Positions 1-9,976 are shown, numbered from the stretch's first letter. The stretch is 26,698 nt of DNA from Gnetum montanum (GCA_015680685.1 MNCI01005244.1:233366-260063), one strand, 5' to 3'. A program made the numbers and translations. The notes: generated by a model not told the origin, from the sequence alone.

Positions 1-774
1 AATGAGATTGTAAGTCATAATTAGTCACATTGTGGAGTTGTAGGTTATTAAGAACTACAATCAATTATAGTTTAGAGAAGAATGAATAATTTCATGATTT
101 TTGTGTCGAACAATGAGTTTTAGGCTAATAGAAATCACATACTATGATTGCAAGTCATAGGTCATCATAGTTAACTGAGAAAGAAAGGCAAAAAATGAAT
201 AACTTTACAATATGAACAAGTTACAAGTTGTAGTCTTATCACACACTAGAAAGTATAAGGGGTTACAAATCATAGGCACTTATAGTTTATAAAAATTTGA
301 TTTTTTGAAATTATTACAAATTTTTAATGGAAGAACAATGATTAGTAAAGGTCAAGTATGATTCTAATGGCTAAAAAAGAATGTCTAAGGTTCAAAGAAA
401 GGACAAGAGAGCTTACGGTAAGATGAGAGGAAAGAGTGAAAGCACTTGAGGGAGAGATAAAGTACTCTAAGGAAGGTAAATAGACTTCTATAAATTTTAT
501 CTTGGCTTGAACTTATGTACTTCAAGCCAAGATAACATTTATAGAAGTTGAAATTATGTACTTCAAGTGTGAGCAATTTTGAGGGATTGAGAGGGAGCAT
601 GTGTGGTCTCTAAGATCCTTGGGAGAGTTAAGTTGAGCCTTATTTTTCATTGATGATGTATTTCTCTATTTTAGAATTTATTAATAGAGAAATAATTTCT
701 TCATTTCAAGATGTTTTTTTCTAAGATAATTTGGCTTAGAATAGTGTGGAATTTGGTCATTTTAGGGTTTATTG
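1..774. other. Unassigned AT-rich DNA with degenerate short repeats
   Basis: No coding remnant is recognised. The first 280 bases hold several loose copies of a unit resembling GATTGCAAGTCATAG, at about 6-19, 146-160, 220-233 and 261-275. It is vaguely like the subrepeats in the LTRs of element B, read on the opposite strand. The RNase H and 3' LTR of the minus-strand element A should lie in this direction but were not recognised, so A may be truncated, interrupted again or too decayed here. A 28-bp inverted repeat sits at 484-548. Confidence 0.4.
484..548. repeat. Long inverted repeat (hairpin)
   Basis: Two 28-base arms, 484-511 and 521-548, are reverse complements with one mismatch and enclose a 9-base loop. 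The inner end of the left arm reads CTTGGCTTGAA and the right arm opens TTCAAGCCAAG. No target duplication or transposase context was found, so it could be a foldback element remnant or a chance product of local inverted duplication. Confidence 0.85.
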
Positions 775-1774
775 AGATAGATCTGTATCATTGATGTACT
801 TTGATATTATTCTTTTCTTGTTTAACTTGAATACCTATAAATTATTTTAGTTTTTTGATATTTTTCATTTCAAACTCATTCTTCATGTTTATCTTGAATT
901 CTTTTAATAACTTTTTATTTGTATCAATGAATACTAGATCATTAATGTAAAGTGATATGATTATAGAATTAATGTTATCATTTTTGTAGTATAGAGGTTA
1001 TTTAAACATGCAAGATGAGTAATTTTCTTTTAAGAAGAAATTACTAATTTTACGAATCCATGATCTAAGTGCTTGTTTTAAACTATATATGGCTTTTTAA
1101 AAGTTTGCAAACGTTTTCCACCTTTCCTTTGATTTTATGTCCTTCAAGTTGTTAAACATAAATTAATTCATTTATGTGTCCATTGAAGAATGTAGAGTTG
1201 ATATTCATTTGATGTAATTTTAAGTTGTGGTATGTAGCTATTGAAATAACAATCTTTATGGTTACAAATCTTGCACTAGTGCAAATATTTCTTCATAGTT
1301 ATTATGTTTTTTTTGTCTCAAGCCTCTTGCTACCAATCTTACCTTATGTTTGATGATTTCTCCTTTTTCACTAAACTTTGTTTTATATAGTCATTTGTAA
1401 TCAATAATGTTTTTTCCTTTTATTTTATTAACCAACTCCCATGTGTTATTCTTCATGATGGATTCATATTCTTTATCAATAGCATTCTTCTAAATTGTGT
1501 TTTTAAGAGATTCTTCTCTGTTGGTTGGTTTTTGATTAAGGGTAAAATATTTAATAGTTTTAGTTGTGATGGATCTAGTTATTCTTCTTTGAAATTTCAT
1601 GTCCATCATTTGTTCTTTAGTGTGGTCTCTTTGAACTCAAGGACTACGGTGATTTTGAATCTTTGATTTCTTATAGTTTTTCTAAAAGCTCATCTATACC
1701 AAATTGATCTTCAATGAATAACATGTCTCTGCATGAGTACCATTTATATTTACTTGGATCATAGCATTTGTATA
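775..1774 (-). pseudogene. Element A integrase C-terminus and reverse transcriptase remnant
   Basis: Reading leftwards on the minus strand from the edge of B, the first codons give YKCYDPSKYKWYSC, the conserved patch after the copia integrase core. A linker follows, then RT motifs: EYESIMKNNTWELV (about 1424-1472), HKVRLVARG (1321-1348), YSLKQALRSW (about 1058-1088), and YINDLVF (about 930-955) where the catalytic YVDD is expected. The first Asp of that pair has become Asn, so catalysis would be lost. FIGIQV marks the end of the recognisable RT. Frames shift several times and stops are common. The closest relative in this window is the RT of element B. Confidence 0.85.
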
Positions 1775-2403
1775 TGTTAGCTCTAGTGCACAATGCCTTA
1801 TCATTTCCAGTAAGAAGATAAAGAAAAATTTTCTTGTTTTTCTTTCTTTATTAAAGTCATATTTAATGTTTTTTAAAATTATGAATTTATGGGTAAATGT
1901 ACTTTTTTTGGGTTCTAATTAATCCTTATTTACTTTAATTTTCTTATGTTTTTTATGGGGATTAATGCTTGCATTTCTCTATCATTAATATTATTTCATT
2001 ACCAAATCTATTACTAGTCATAACTTATCAACTTAAGTTAACATTTGTATCATCAATTATTATCATAGTCATCAAGTCCATCAAATTTCATCTTTGATGA
2101 AGATTTATATCTTTCATTTTAGAACTAGTTTACTTTTAAGATAAAAAGTCATCTTCATGATTCAATCTTATTGCAATAATTCTTCTCATAAAATCTCAAG
2201 TTTCTAAAGTTCCAAATTTTTAATCTCTTCATGGTCAATCCAAACATATAAAGTTCATCAAAATATAGCTCATAATATTAAGATATTCAAGTTATTTAGA
2301 TTGATCAAAGCTCATGGTCAAGTCATGGTATTATAGGATAATTGACCACGATTCCACCACAACTCATGGTATTTCAAAAATTAGTTCTTTTTTAGACCAT
2401 GAT

Positions 2404-3248
2404 TGATGAATGGTGAGGTACCCCTACACTTAACCATACGAATACGAGCGTAACACATGCGATCTAGTCAAACTCTGCAGACTAAGTGCCTACATGCCTC
2501 ATGGAACACTTAAGGTTAATTGTTCATTGTCTTCCCAGACTTGTATTTGTCACGGTGTATGGTTAAGTAAGTCTGAGGTATTTGATGTTTATGTCTTTTT
2601 GGTTTTATCTCCTATGCTAGAGAGGTGAAGGGTTGAAGAGACTAATTGACTAACTCTAACTAACTAACTAAGTCTTAATTAACCTAGCGTCAGCATCCGT
2701 TCCCACTTACCGTTCACATCTTGAACCAATGCAACCGTGGTTACCAAATGCTAGTCGTTGCTGGGATCACCACACGTAACGCACGTGCTCGAAATGGTCG
2801 TATTGAGGCACTTAACTAGGAGAGAAGGGTTGAGAGAGATTTAATTCCTAATAAAGAATGTAAATGATAAATAGTAAATAACAATAAATAAAAATCCTAT
2901 TTAGCCTATTCCATGCACTGCAAGGTTTATCCAAGAAGTTTGTCTTTATTTCCGTACGCAAATATGTGTTCAGGTACAATATTTGCTCAAATAAAGATCC
3001 GTTTACTTTGGAGCTCCTACTGTGGGCACATGGAAAATATTTTATCTCTGGAGAGGTAAAACTGCTAGAGTTTTGCTAAGGATCTAGATCTAGATGAGAA
3101 AACAAGGGAGAGCTACCTCTTATTTATAGACTTGGAGACGCACCGCGATATCGCATACACGATATTGTGGCGGATGATGCAATATCGCGAGGGATGCAAT
3201 ATCGTGGCATACACGATATCGCGGCCCATGCGATATCGTGTCCCATCA
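2404..3248 (+). mobile_element. D1: solo-LTR-like insertion with GATATC palindrome cluster
   Basis: An 845-bp block absent from the 3' LTR of B. It begins TGATGAATGG and ends CCCATCA, giving a TGATG/CATCA terminal inversion with TG..CA ends. It is flanked by ATGAT and ATGAC, a 4/5 match to a target duplication. It is clearly richer in CpG than its surroundings, which suggests a younger insertion. A TATA-like TATTTATA lies at about 3121. An inverted pair, ACTTAACCATAC and GTATGGTTAAGT, lies near 2429 and 2563. No coding domain is seen. The size, ends and duplication fit a solo LTR, but an unusual terminal-repeat element of another class is possible. A second, inverted copy starts at the right window end. 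Confidence 0.7.
3140..3243. repeat. Cluster of six GATATC-type palindromes
   Basis: Six copies of GATATC or a one-base variant (AATATC, GATATT) start at about 3147, 3161, 3181, 3198, 3215 and 3232; the last four are exactly 17 bases apart. Most are extended by CG on one or both sides, as in CGCGATATCGC, giving imperfect 10-12 base palindromes. The cluster sits at the inner edge of the D1 terminus and is the most CpG-dense stretch of the window. It could fold, bind a dimeric protein or simply be tandemly duplicated; no function can be assigned. Confidence 0.85.
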
Positions 3249-3557
3249 ATGACCCATGATCATCTCATTGTGATAATCATAACTTGTGACATGCTGATGG
3301 TGAGATCTAGAAATAAGGAAAATTCACCATGACTCATTGTCCATTCATTGAATACTTAGATAAAATATTCTCTCTATTTTTAATAAAAATAACTTGTGGG
3401 CTACTCATGTTGTAATACCATGACTTGTGGTTAACTTTGGTACAATGACCATGATTCATGGTCGACTCATGATGAAATAAAATTTTCAAAATTTAACATG
3501 TTTTCATAAGATTTTTCAATCTTACGTTAATTTTCATGTTTCAATTAACATTAATTA

Positions 3558-3569
3558 TGGTATCAAATC
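3558..3569 (+). other. Element B primer binding site
   Basis: TGGTATCAAATC directly after the 5' LTR resembles TGGTATCAGAGC, the usual plant copia site complementary to the 3' end of initiator Met-tRNA. The position and sequence fix the LTR end and the plus orientation of B. Confidence 0.85.
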
Positions 3570-3599
3570 TAAGCGATCATAAGTTGCAATAAAGAAATA

Positions 3600-4560
3600 G
3601 CAAAATGTTCCATTATATTCAATAGGACTCAAGACTTTATTCTATGGAAGGAAATGATGAACAAGCTTTTTAGACTAAATGAAGTATAGAAAGTAATAGA
3701 GCCTATATAAGCATCCATAAAAGTCACTTCAAAAGGAGAAAAAAAAGAGAAAGAAGATCCTCTAATCCAAGAGCTACTAGAAGAAGAAAAAGGGAAGATA
3801 GAAGACTTACATGAAAGAATGATCATTATATTTAATGTGTCAAAAAATAGCTAGAAGACTATGTTCCTTAATGAGTACTAGGAAAGTATGGGATAAATTA
3901 TGCCCATATTATCTTAGCAATGTTGAAAATAAACACATAAAAGAACTCTTGTATAGAATTTAGTTTGACAAGCTACAAATTGAGAGGGATGAAGACATTA
4001 AAGAATTTATTATGAGAATGTATAACAAAAAAAACATAGATGAATTTGGTTGTGGCTTCACTCAACATTAGAAAGTATAAAAAGTGGTTTCATCTCTATA
4101 TAATGATCTCAAATATCAAAATATGATGATGAACTTTTTTTAAAATAAAAAACTCAAACAACTCACTATTGATGATCTAGTTACCTAGATTATAAGCCTA
4201 GAAAGTTTAAGAAGAAACAATAATGAGTAGCAACAAACTTTTATAATTAGCAAATGAATAGGAGGATTTAATATGAATTACACTTGAGACCAATGTAATC
4301 AAGACATGGTAAATAATTTTTATAAAGACAATAGGGGGTAAAGGATTCATAAGAGGAAGGTAAACTTCTCAAGAATTGAGAAATGCATAAAGTACTATTA
4401 TATTTCCTCATGTACACACTGTAAAAGAAGAGATCATATCATAGAAACTTGTCGAGAGAAGACTTGACTTGATACTCTACCACTCTAAAATAAGAAATAG
4501 AAGAAGCAATAACATCAACCTCAACTCAAGAAGAAAATTGAGGTAAATTCAAACCTTTTA
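3600..4560 (+). pseudogene. Element B gag remnant
   Basis: Capsid-like gag translated in shifting frames. Recognisable patches are RMIIIFNVSK (about 3810-3845), DKLQIERDEDIKEF (about 3968-4009) and IDEFGCGFTQH (starting at about 4037), which recurs in elements A and C. A nucleocapsid zinc knuckle is intact at 4411-4452, with the spacing C-x2-C-x4-H-x4-C (Cys, Cys, His and Cys all present). In a live element this protein packages the RNA in virus-like particles. Many stops make it non-functional. The start codon is not certain; the leader resembles the corresponding part of A at 23372-23570. Confidence 0.82.
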
Positions 4561-4574
4561 AGTTTAGTAGCATT

Positions 4575-5140
4575 ATAAAATAAAATTCTTGGATAGTCAA
4601 TGGTAGTTGCTCTAATCACATGAATTCCTATAGGTCTCATCTTCTATACTAGAAACTAAATGGAATTGCCAAGATAAACATAGTTGATGGTAACCATATC
4701 AATATAGAAGGAGTTGAAAATTGCATTGTTAAATTACCTAACAACAAAGTCATAGTCACTACAAATATCTTCTGTGTTCTAGATCTTTAAAATCCCTTAA
4801 TTTTAGTAAGAAAATTGACCAAGAAAGGAATAAAATTTAGCTTAAAAAATTATTGGTGCATCATCAAAAAACAAAATAAAGAAGAAATCATCAAAATAAA
4901 AGCCTATAAAAATATAATATACTATGTGGATTGTAATCACTTTGATCTTAAAAGTAACCTCATCCATGACAACAATCAAATCATGGTTTAGAATACCAAC
5001 TCAGAAGATAAAATAGATGAAGAAGCTCATAAAACCACCTCTAATCATAAACATTCCATAATTTCATAGAAAATGAAGAAGCTAAAACTTGACATAAAAG
5101 ATTGGATCAAACTTCCTATAACAACCTTAAAAATATTTTA
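4575..5140 (+). pseudogene. Element B protease and pre-integrase remnant
   Basis: The aspartic protease active-site region reads IVNGSCSNHM at about 4593-4622, where the family has DSGCSNHM. The catalytic Asp is replaced and the S-G pair disturbed, so the enzyme would be inactive. Downstream, about 4670-4920, fragments such as INIEGVENCIVKL fit the second half of the protease and the approach to the GAG-pre-integrase segment. Stops interrupt all frames. Identification rests on position between the zinc knuckle and integrase and on the SNHM patch. Confidence 0.72.
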
Positions 5141-5149
5141 AATTTAAAG

Positions 5150-5965
5150 AAAGTAATAGAAATTTAAATCAAAGACACTTGCAAGAAAAGTGTAAAATTT
5201 GCATCTAAGAGAAGCAAACCAATAGTCCTCACACTTTATCTATGTAAAGAAAAATAAATGTCATGATGTTCTTCACATGGATCTCATTGGACCTATGCTT
5301 ATCACTTTAATAGAAAGAGATAATCACACTCTTGTCATGATAGATAATTATTGAAGATACACCTCAACTTATAATATGAAGACCAAGGCTAAGACAATAA
5401 AATATTCAAAGATTTCTATACTATAATGAAGAATTATATGAATCTTCCCATCAAATCCATCAAATTAGATAGAGGCAGAGAATTCATCAACTGGGAATTT
5501 AAATATTTTTATATAAATTAATGATTTTTTTTATCAAACTACATGTGGATAGAACCCACAATCAAATGGATTTGTAGAAAGGAGAAAGAAAAATTTGCAA
5601 GATTTGAAAAGATGTCTTCTAAATAATTTTTAAATTTCTAATAATGTTTGTAGCATGGCCATGAATGTAGGAACCTACATCACCAATAGGATAATTAGTA
5701 GTACTAATAAGGAAATTTTTTTTTATGAACTTCACAAAAAACTTTCAAACATAAAACACATTTGAACCTTTGGATATCATAGTTATGTTAAAACTTCAAA
5801 ACAGTTCATAGATAAGTTGGACAATAGAGGATAGAAATGCATTTTTTTAGACTATGATACAAAAAAAAGTGAATACACTTGCTATGATCCCATAAAGAAA
5901 AAATGACATTCATCTAAAGATGTTGCATTCATAGAAGAAAAATTTCAAATAAATTATTTCTTGAT
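5150..5965 (+). pseudogene. Element B integrase remnant
   Basis: The zinc-binding CxxC survives as EKCKIC (about 5185-5202). The catalytic core follows: LHMDLIGPM with the first Asp at about 5280-5282, VMIDNY with the second Asp at 5343-5345, then KLDRGREFIN, and NPQSNGFVERRK carrying the third acidic residue (near 5570). GTYITNR and the aromatic patch after the core follow. This DD35E-type enzyme would join element DNA to the host chromosome. Stops and frameshifts abolish it. This region served as the template for placing the broken integrase fragments of A. Confidence 0.85.
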
Positions 5966-6099
5966 TTTAAATAAAAAGTAAAGAGGATAAAAAAAATCCC
6001 AAACCATTAGCACAAATAGATCATCCCCAAAAGCAAATGTTGGATAACAATTTTGAAAGAAAAATTTGATCAAATGCCATCAACAACATAGCATATTTA

Positions 6100-6870
6100 G
6101 CCCTTGCTCTAGAACTAAAAAATGTAGAAGAGGCCTTGAAAATAAAAACATAGAAAGAAGTCATGAATAGAGAATATGAAACCACCGTGAAGATTAATAC
6201 ATGAAAATTAGTTGATAAACCAAAAAAAAGTGAGTGATTACAAATGACTATAGAAAATCAAATTAAATGAAAAAGAAGAGGTCATCAAACATTAAGAAAG
6301 ACTTGTAGCAAGAGGGTTCAAACAAAAGAAAGAAATTGATTATGAAGAAAATTTTTCTCTAGTAGCAAGGTTTGAAATCATTTAACTTATTCTTTCCATT
6401 GTTATTGATCATAACCTTAAACTACATCAAATGGATGTAAACTTAACATTCATAAATGAGAATATCAATAAAGAAGTATATGTTTACTAACAAAAAGGAT
6501 ATGTCATCAAAGAAAAGGAGAAAAAAGTATGCAAATTAAAGAAATCCCTTAATGGTTTAAAGTAAGTACCTAAAGCTTGGTTTCATAGGATCAATGACTA
6601 CTTGCTAAAGAAAGGATTCTCATATTGCATGTTTGAACTAAGCTTGTATCACAAGCACAAAAACAAAGATGTTATAATAATCTTTCTCTATGTGGATTAT
6701 TTTTTCTTATCAACCATAAAAAATAACCTAGCAGAAAGAATGAATTTAAAATGAAAGATTTAGAAGAACTGAAATATTTTCTAGGAATTCAAGTTGATCA
6801 AGAAAAGGAGGAAATTGGGGTTCATCAAAATAAATATACTACTTTCATTCTAGAAAAATAAAAAATTAGT
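6100..6870 (+). pseudogene. Element B reverse transcriptase remnant
   Basis: RT motifs in order: the LVARGFKQKKEIDYEENFSL region (about 6303-6360), LHQMDVNLTF with the first catalytic Asp (about 6422-6450), LKKSLNGLK (about 6537-6562), WFHRINDYLLKKGFSYCMFE (about 6579-6638), and LYVDYFF at about 6686-6706. The last replaces the YVDD catalytic pair with YVDY, losing one Asp. FLGIQVDQEKEE marks the C-terminal part. The open stretches are longer than in gag but still interrupted. Confidence 0.9.
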
Positions 6871-6929
6871 AAAGAAAAAAGTACCAAATCTTCTCTTCCC
6901 CACAGTTTGAAATTAGAACACAAGAATAA

Positions 6930-7575
6930 TACAGCTCTAGTAAATGCCACATTATATAGAAGCATGATTGAAGAACTTAGGGTTCTTTATCATACAAGAC
7001 CAGATCTATAATTTGCTATATATCTCTTTTCTAGATATATGCAAGAATCAAGAAAATCTCATCTTAATGCTTTTGTTCACGTACTTAGATATGCAAAAGG
7101 TAATTTAGGTCATGGACTTGTTTATGTCAAAGGAGATGGATGCTTTCATACATACTTAAATGTTGATTGGAAAGGAGATGAAAATGATAGAAAATATACA
7201 TTAGGAGCAATAATATTCTATGGAAATAATGCAATATATTGGAAGTCTAGAAAGAAAACATCAATTAGTCTTTCAACCTATGAAGCAAATTTTATTGTTA
7301 ACTAAGAATGCACTCATCACAGTCTTTAGTTAAAGAAGCATATGATAGATCTTGGATTTTATGTGAACCTTCCCATTATTCTCTAATATGATAATACCTC
7401 AATGATACAACTATTAGATGAGCATGTCATTCATAAAAAAATGAAGCAAATAGATATAAAATACTAATTTATTAAGCAAGAAGTCAAGGAGATGAATATC
7501 AAACCATTGCATATGGATACTAATGGAAAATTAGTAAACTTAGTCACTAAAAATCTTCTTTAGTATAGGAATAAG
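6930..7575 (+). pseudogene. Element B RNase H remnant
   Basis: An open stretch at 7039-7305 encodes most of a copia RNase H: HVLRYAKGNLGHGLVY, then LNVDWKGDENDRKYTLG with the DxDW-type acidic patch altered to NVDW, then YWKSRKKTSISLSTYEANF, where the family has STxAEY. Further on, the IDIKYxFIK-like segment (about 7449-7475) and the terminal LV/T region precede the polypurine tract. RNase H would remove the RNA template during reverse transcription. It is flanked by stops. Confidence 0.85.
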
Positions 7576-7642
7576 CACTTTGTTATAATATAGGCATCAA
7601 GAAAATAATAGTAAAAAAAGGAAGAAGAAGTATGCATTGCAT

Positions 7643-7656
7643 ACTAAAGAAGGGAT
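7643..7656 (+). other. Element B polypurine tract
   Basis: ACTAAAGAAGGGAT lies immediately before the TGTTAG start of the 3' LTR, the expected place for plus-strand DNA priming. Confidence 0.8.
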
Positions 7657-8769
7657 TGTTAGTTCTAGTGCATAATGCCTCATCATTTCTAGCAAGAAGA
7701 TAAAGTCTCAAAGATAAAATTCTTTTATTTTATTTCTTTATAAAAGTCATATTTAATTTTTAAAAATTCATGAATTAATGGATGGATGTACTCTTTTTGA
7801 TCCCAATTCATCCTTATTTACTTTAATTTTCTTATTTTTTATGAGGATTGAATCCTTAAGTCCTCTTGTAATGGTCCTAATTATTATCTTTAAATTTCAA
7901 AGCCATTTAAGATTGTAATGATTAATTTTTCTACAATAAATAATTGGTTATGAATTTTCTCCAAAATTTTTTCTACAACTATCCAATTTCCATAATTCCT
8001 TTGTATCTTTCTATCATCAATATTCTCTCATTACCAAACCTATTACTAGTGTTAGTTCATCAACTTAAGTTAACATCTGCATCATAAATTATTATCACAA
8101 TCATGAACTCCATTATATTTCATCTTAGATCAAGATTTATATCTTGCACTTCAAAACTACTTCACTTTGAAGATCAAAACTTGTTTTCATGATTCAAGCT
8201 TGCTGCACCAATTCTCCTTATTGAATGTTAAGTTTCTAAGTTCTAGATTATTAATCTCTTGAAGGCTGAGACAAACATATAAAGTTTACCAAAATCTAAA
8301 GTTACATTCTCAAGATATTCAAGTTCATTAGAATGATGATGACTTATGGTCAAGTTGTGGTGTTGCAAGATAATTGATCATGTGTCTACCATAACTCATG
8401 GTATTTTAAAAGTTAGTTTATTTTTAGACCATAACCCATGGTTATCTCATGGTGATAATCATGACTTATGGTCAACTCATGGTTGTATATCATGATTCAT
8501 TGCATCCTCATGATGAGCTCTAGAAATAAGGCAAATTTACAATGACTTGTGGTTAGGTCATAGTAATAAACTATCACTTGTGGTTTGCTCATAACATTCT
8601 CAGATAAAATATTTCCTCTATTTTCAATTACCATGATTTGTGGGCAACTCATGTTGTAATACCATGATTTGTGATCAAGTCATGGTGAAATAATGTTTTC
8701 AAATTTTAACAGGTTCTCATCAGATTTTGTAGTCTTATATCAATTTTTTCCTTTTCATTAACATTAATA
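7657..8769 (+). repeat. Element B 3' LTR
   Basis: It begins TGTTAGTTCTAGTGCATAAT and matches the 5' LTR along its length except for D1. About 8335-8690 contains many degenerate units of the type ACCATGACTCATGGT, near-palindromic about TGA(C/G)TCA. The last bases read CATTAACATTAATA and are followed by GTATC, the right-hand target duplication. The LTRs have diverged by many substitutions, so B is an old insertion. Confidence 0.87.
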
Positions 8770-8969
8770 GTATCAAGTTGTTTATGTATCATAGCCAAAA
8801 AATATGCATTTTTTCCTTTACTATTTAACTTTTCTAAAACCTATTTTGGAATTTTAACATAGTAGTGAAAACCAAATGTTTTTCTAGGTTTAATATTTGG
8901 TAGCTTATTTTAAAAGAGTTCATAAGGTGATTTATCTTACTACTATTGTTGATAATTCTATTTGTGATG
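8770..8969 (-). pseudogene. Element A integrase fragment between B and C
   Basis: A minus-strand integrase segment trapped between two insertions. Read leftwards it gives NRIINNSSK next to C, then SPYELF, KPRKTFGFHYYVKIPK and NSKGKNAYF, ending at FFGYDT beside B. These match the region after the copia integrase core (TPYExW.., LRxFGCxAYV, CxFLGY). The next expected residues (YKCYDP) lie on the far side of B at 1690-1769, and TNRI's preceding residues (MSAYI) lie on the far side of C at 14306 onward. Stops are present. The two ends include target duplications of B and C. Confidence 0.88.
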
Positions 8970-9662
8970 TATTAGAATGTAGGATGCATGGAAAGTATGT
9001 TAATGATTTTTTTCATTTTATGATAAAACTTTAGTATGAGTATTTAATTTTTTAAAAAAACTTGAGGAACTATGATGTATAATGAACCTAGAATTCCAAG
9101 AGTCTTTTATTTAAAAACATAAAGAAATAAAAGAAAAGAAGATATTTGATGGATGGATTGAATTTATTTTAGTCCTAAATACCCTTTAGAATTTTAGAAC
9201 TTAAAATGAAGGAAGAAGACAAAATTGTCTCCAAATGATGTATTATGGCCCCAATCCATTTTACTAAATTGAAGGTCATTTCTTTCTTTGAAATAATGAA
9301 AAAGAAGGAAGTTTTTTTGCTAAAAAAATTAGTTTAAGGATTAACAAATTTAAGAAGTTTCTAATAAAGAATTAAATAATCAATTTGCTAGCATGCATTA
9401 TGTGCTCATGATTCTTCTCTCTCTTTCTCACTCTCTCTTTCACATCTATTTCACACTTCATCTTTTGTATTATTTCATCATTATTCTCATCACCACTCAT
9501 TAGTTTTTTCAAAATAGTTTAATTTTATCCTATGATTTGTTCTTAGTGATAGAGTATCTATTGCTAAAGAATTGTATAAAATTTAGAGAATTCAAAATTT
9601 GAATAATTTGAAGCATATTCTATACAAAAATCAACAAAGCAAATTCTATAAAAAAATCAACA
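8970..9662 (+). repeat. Element C 5' LTR
   Basis: It begins TATTAGAATGTAGGATGCAT and pairs with the 3' LTR at 12818. Shared landmarks include TGATGTATTATGGCCCC/TGATGTATTATGGCCCT, AAAAAGAAGGAAGTTT and a pyrimidine-rich run of TCTC repeats (about 9413-9450). The end is TCAACA, but the last 26 bases are tandemly duplicated (copies starting at about 9618 and 9644), a change absent from the 3' LTR. The true ancestral end may therefore be near 9636. Confidence 0.87.
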
Positions 9663-9665
9663 AAG

Positions 9666-9677
9666 TGGTATTAGAGC
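9666..9677 (+). other. Element C primer binding site
   Basis: TGGTATTAGAGC differs by one base from TGGTATCAGAGC, the plant copia site complementary to initiator Met-tRNA. It lies three bases after the LTR. Confidence 0.88.
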
Positions 9678-9711
9678 ACTAGTTTTAGTCAAGACAAGAA
9701 AATTTTAGAAG

Positions 9712-9976
9712 ATGTCAACAAAAAAAGAGCTTTCAAAGTGCTTAATCATTTTTCATGGCACTCAAGATTTCATGCCTTGGAGTAACATAATGAAATAACT
9801 TCAAATTAATGTTGCTTAGGAGTTCTAAAAATGGCTTTGATGAGGATGTTATATTTCCTCCACTAATGAAGAATTGACTTCATCACATTAGCTCAAATCA
9901 ATGAGCATGAGAAAAATAAAAAAAGTTACCCCTTAGTAAAAATGATAATTATATTCAATGTTTCTCTAATAATATT
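9712..9976 (+). pseudogene. Element C gag, N-terminal part
   Basis: It starts at an ATG about 35 bases after the primer site. The frame opens MSTKKELSKCLIIFHGTQDF and continues FMPWSNIM, matching the copia gag opening (hydrophobic residue, F-x-G-x-x-Y/F, x-x-W, M). A later patch, KMIIIFNVS at about 9938-9964, recurs in B as MIIIFNVSK. Frameshifts separate the two. The sequence is cut by solo LTR E just after ATATT, and gag resumes at 11488. Confidence 0.78.

Larger units (their letters stand above)
1775..3557 (+). repeat. Element B 5' LTR (contains solo LTR D1)
   Basis: It begins TGTTAGCTCTAGTGCACAAT and aligns with the 3' LTR starting at 7657, which differs by scattered substitutions and small indels. 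Shared landmarks are a GATGTACT/AATGTACT box, a TTCATCC/TTAATCC box and the run TTTACTTTAATTTTCTTA. The last third holds subrepeats around ACCATGACTCATGGT. The alignment is broken by 2404-3248, which has no counterpart in the 3' LTR. Without that insertion the length is about 940 bp, against 1113 bp for the 3' copy, so this copy also has deletions. The primer site begins immediately after it. Confidence 0.88.
1775..8769 (+). mobile_element. Element B: full-length Ty1/copia retrotransposon, decayed
   Basis: About 7.0 kb with two LTRs, a primer site, gag, protease, integrase, RT and RNase H in the copia order (integrase before RT), a polypurine tract and a likely 5-bp target duplication (GTATA at 1770-1774, GTATC at 8770-8774). 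It interrupts the integrase of element A, whose minus-strand frame resumes on the other side. Both LTRs begin TGTTAG and appear to end in TA where CA is usual. The 5' LTR is longer than the 3' LTR because the solo LTR D1 is inside it. Every coding domain has stops or frameshifts. Confidence 0.9.

Noticed and set aside
1-6. ATGAG at the window start as the left target duplication of element A
   Set aside because: The following bases do not match the LTR end of A (TGTTAATG expected on the plus strand), so the five-base match is coincidental.
385-600. 71-residue minus-strand open frame
   Set aside because: It includes the hairpin at 484-548 and has no recognisable domain. It may be chance, although it lies where the end of element A would be.
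3132-3332. 66-residue plus-strand open frame
   Set aside because: It spans the palindrome cluster of D1 and runs across the D1 boundary into the LTR of B. It is open because of the CpG-rich repeats, not coding.
8340-8690. CRISPR-like or satellite array
   Set aside because: The repeats are short, degenerate and irregular, occur inside LTRs of a plant retrotransposon, and have no spacer structure.
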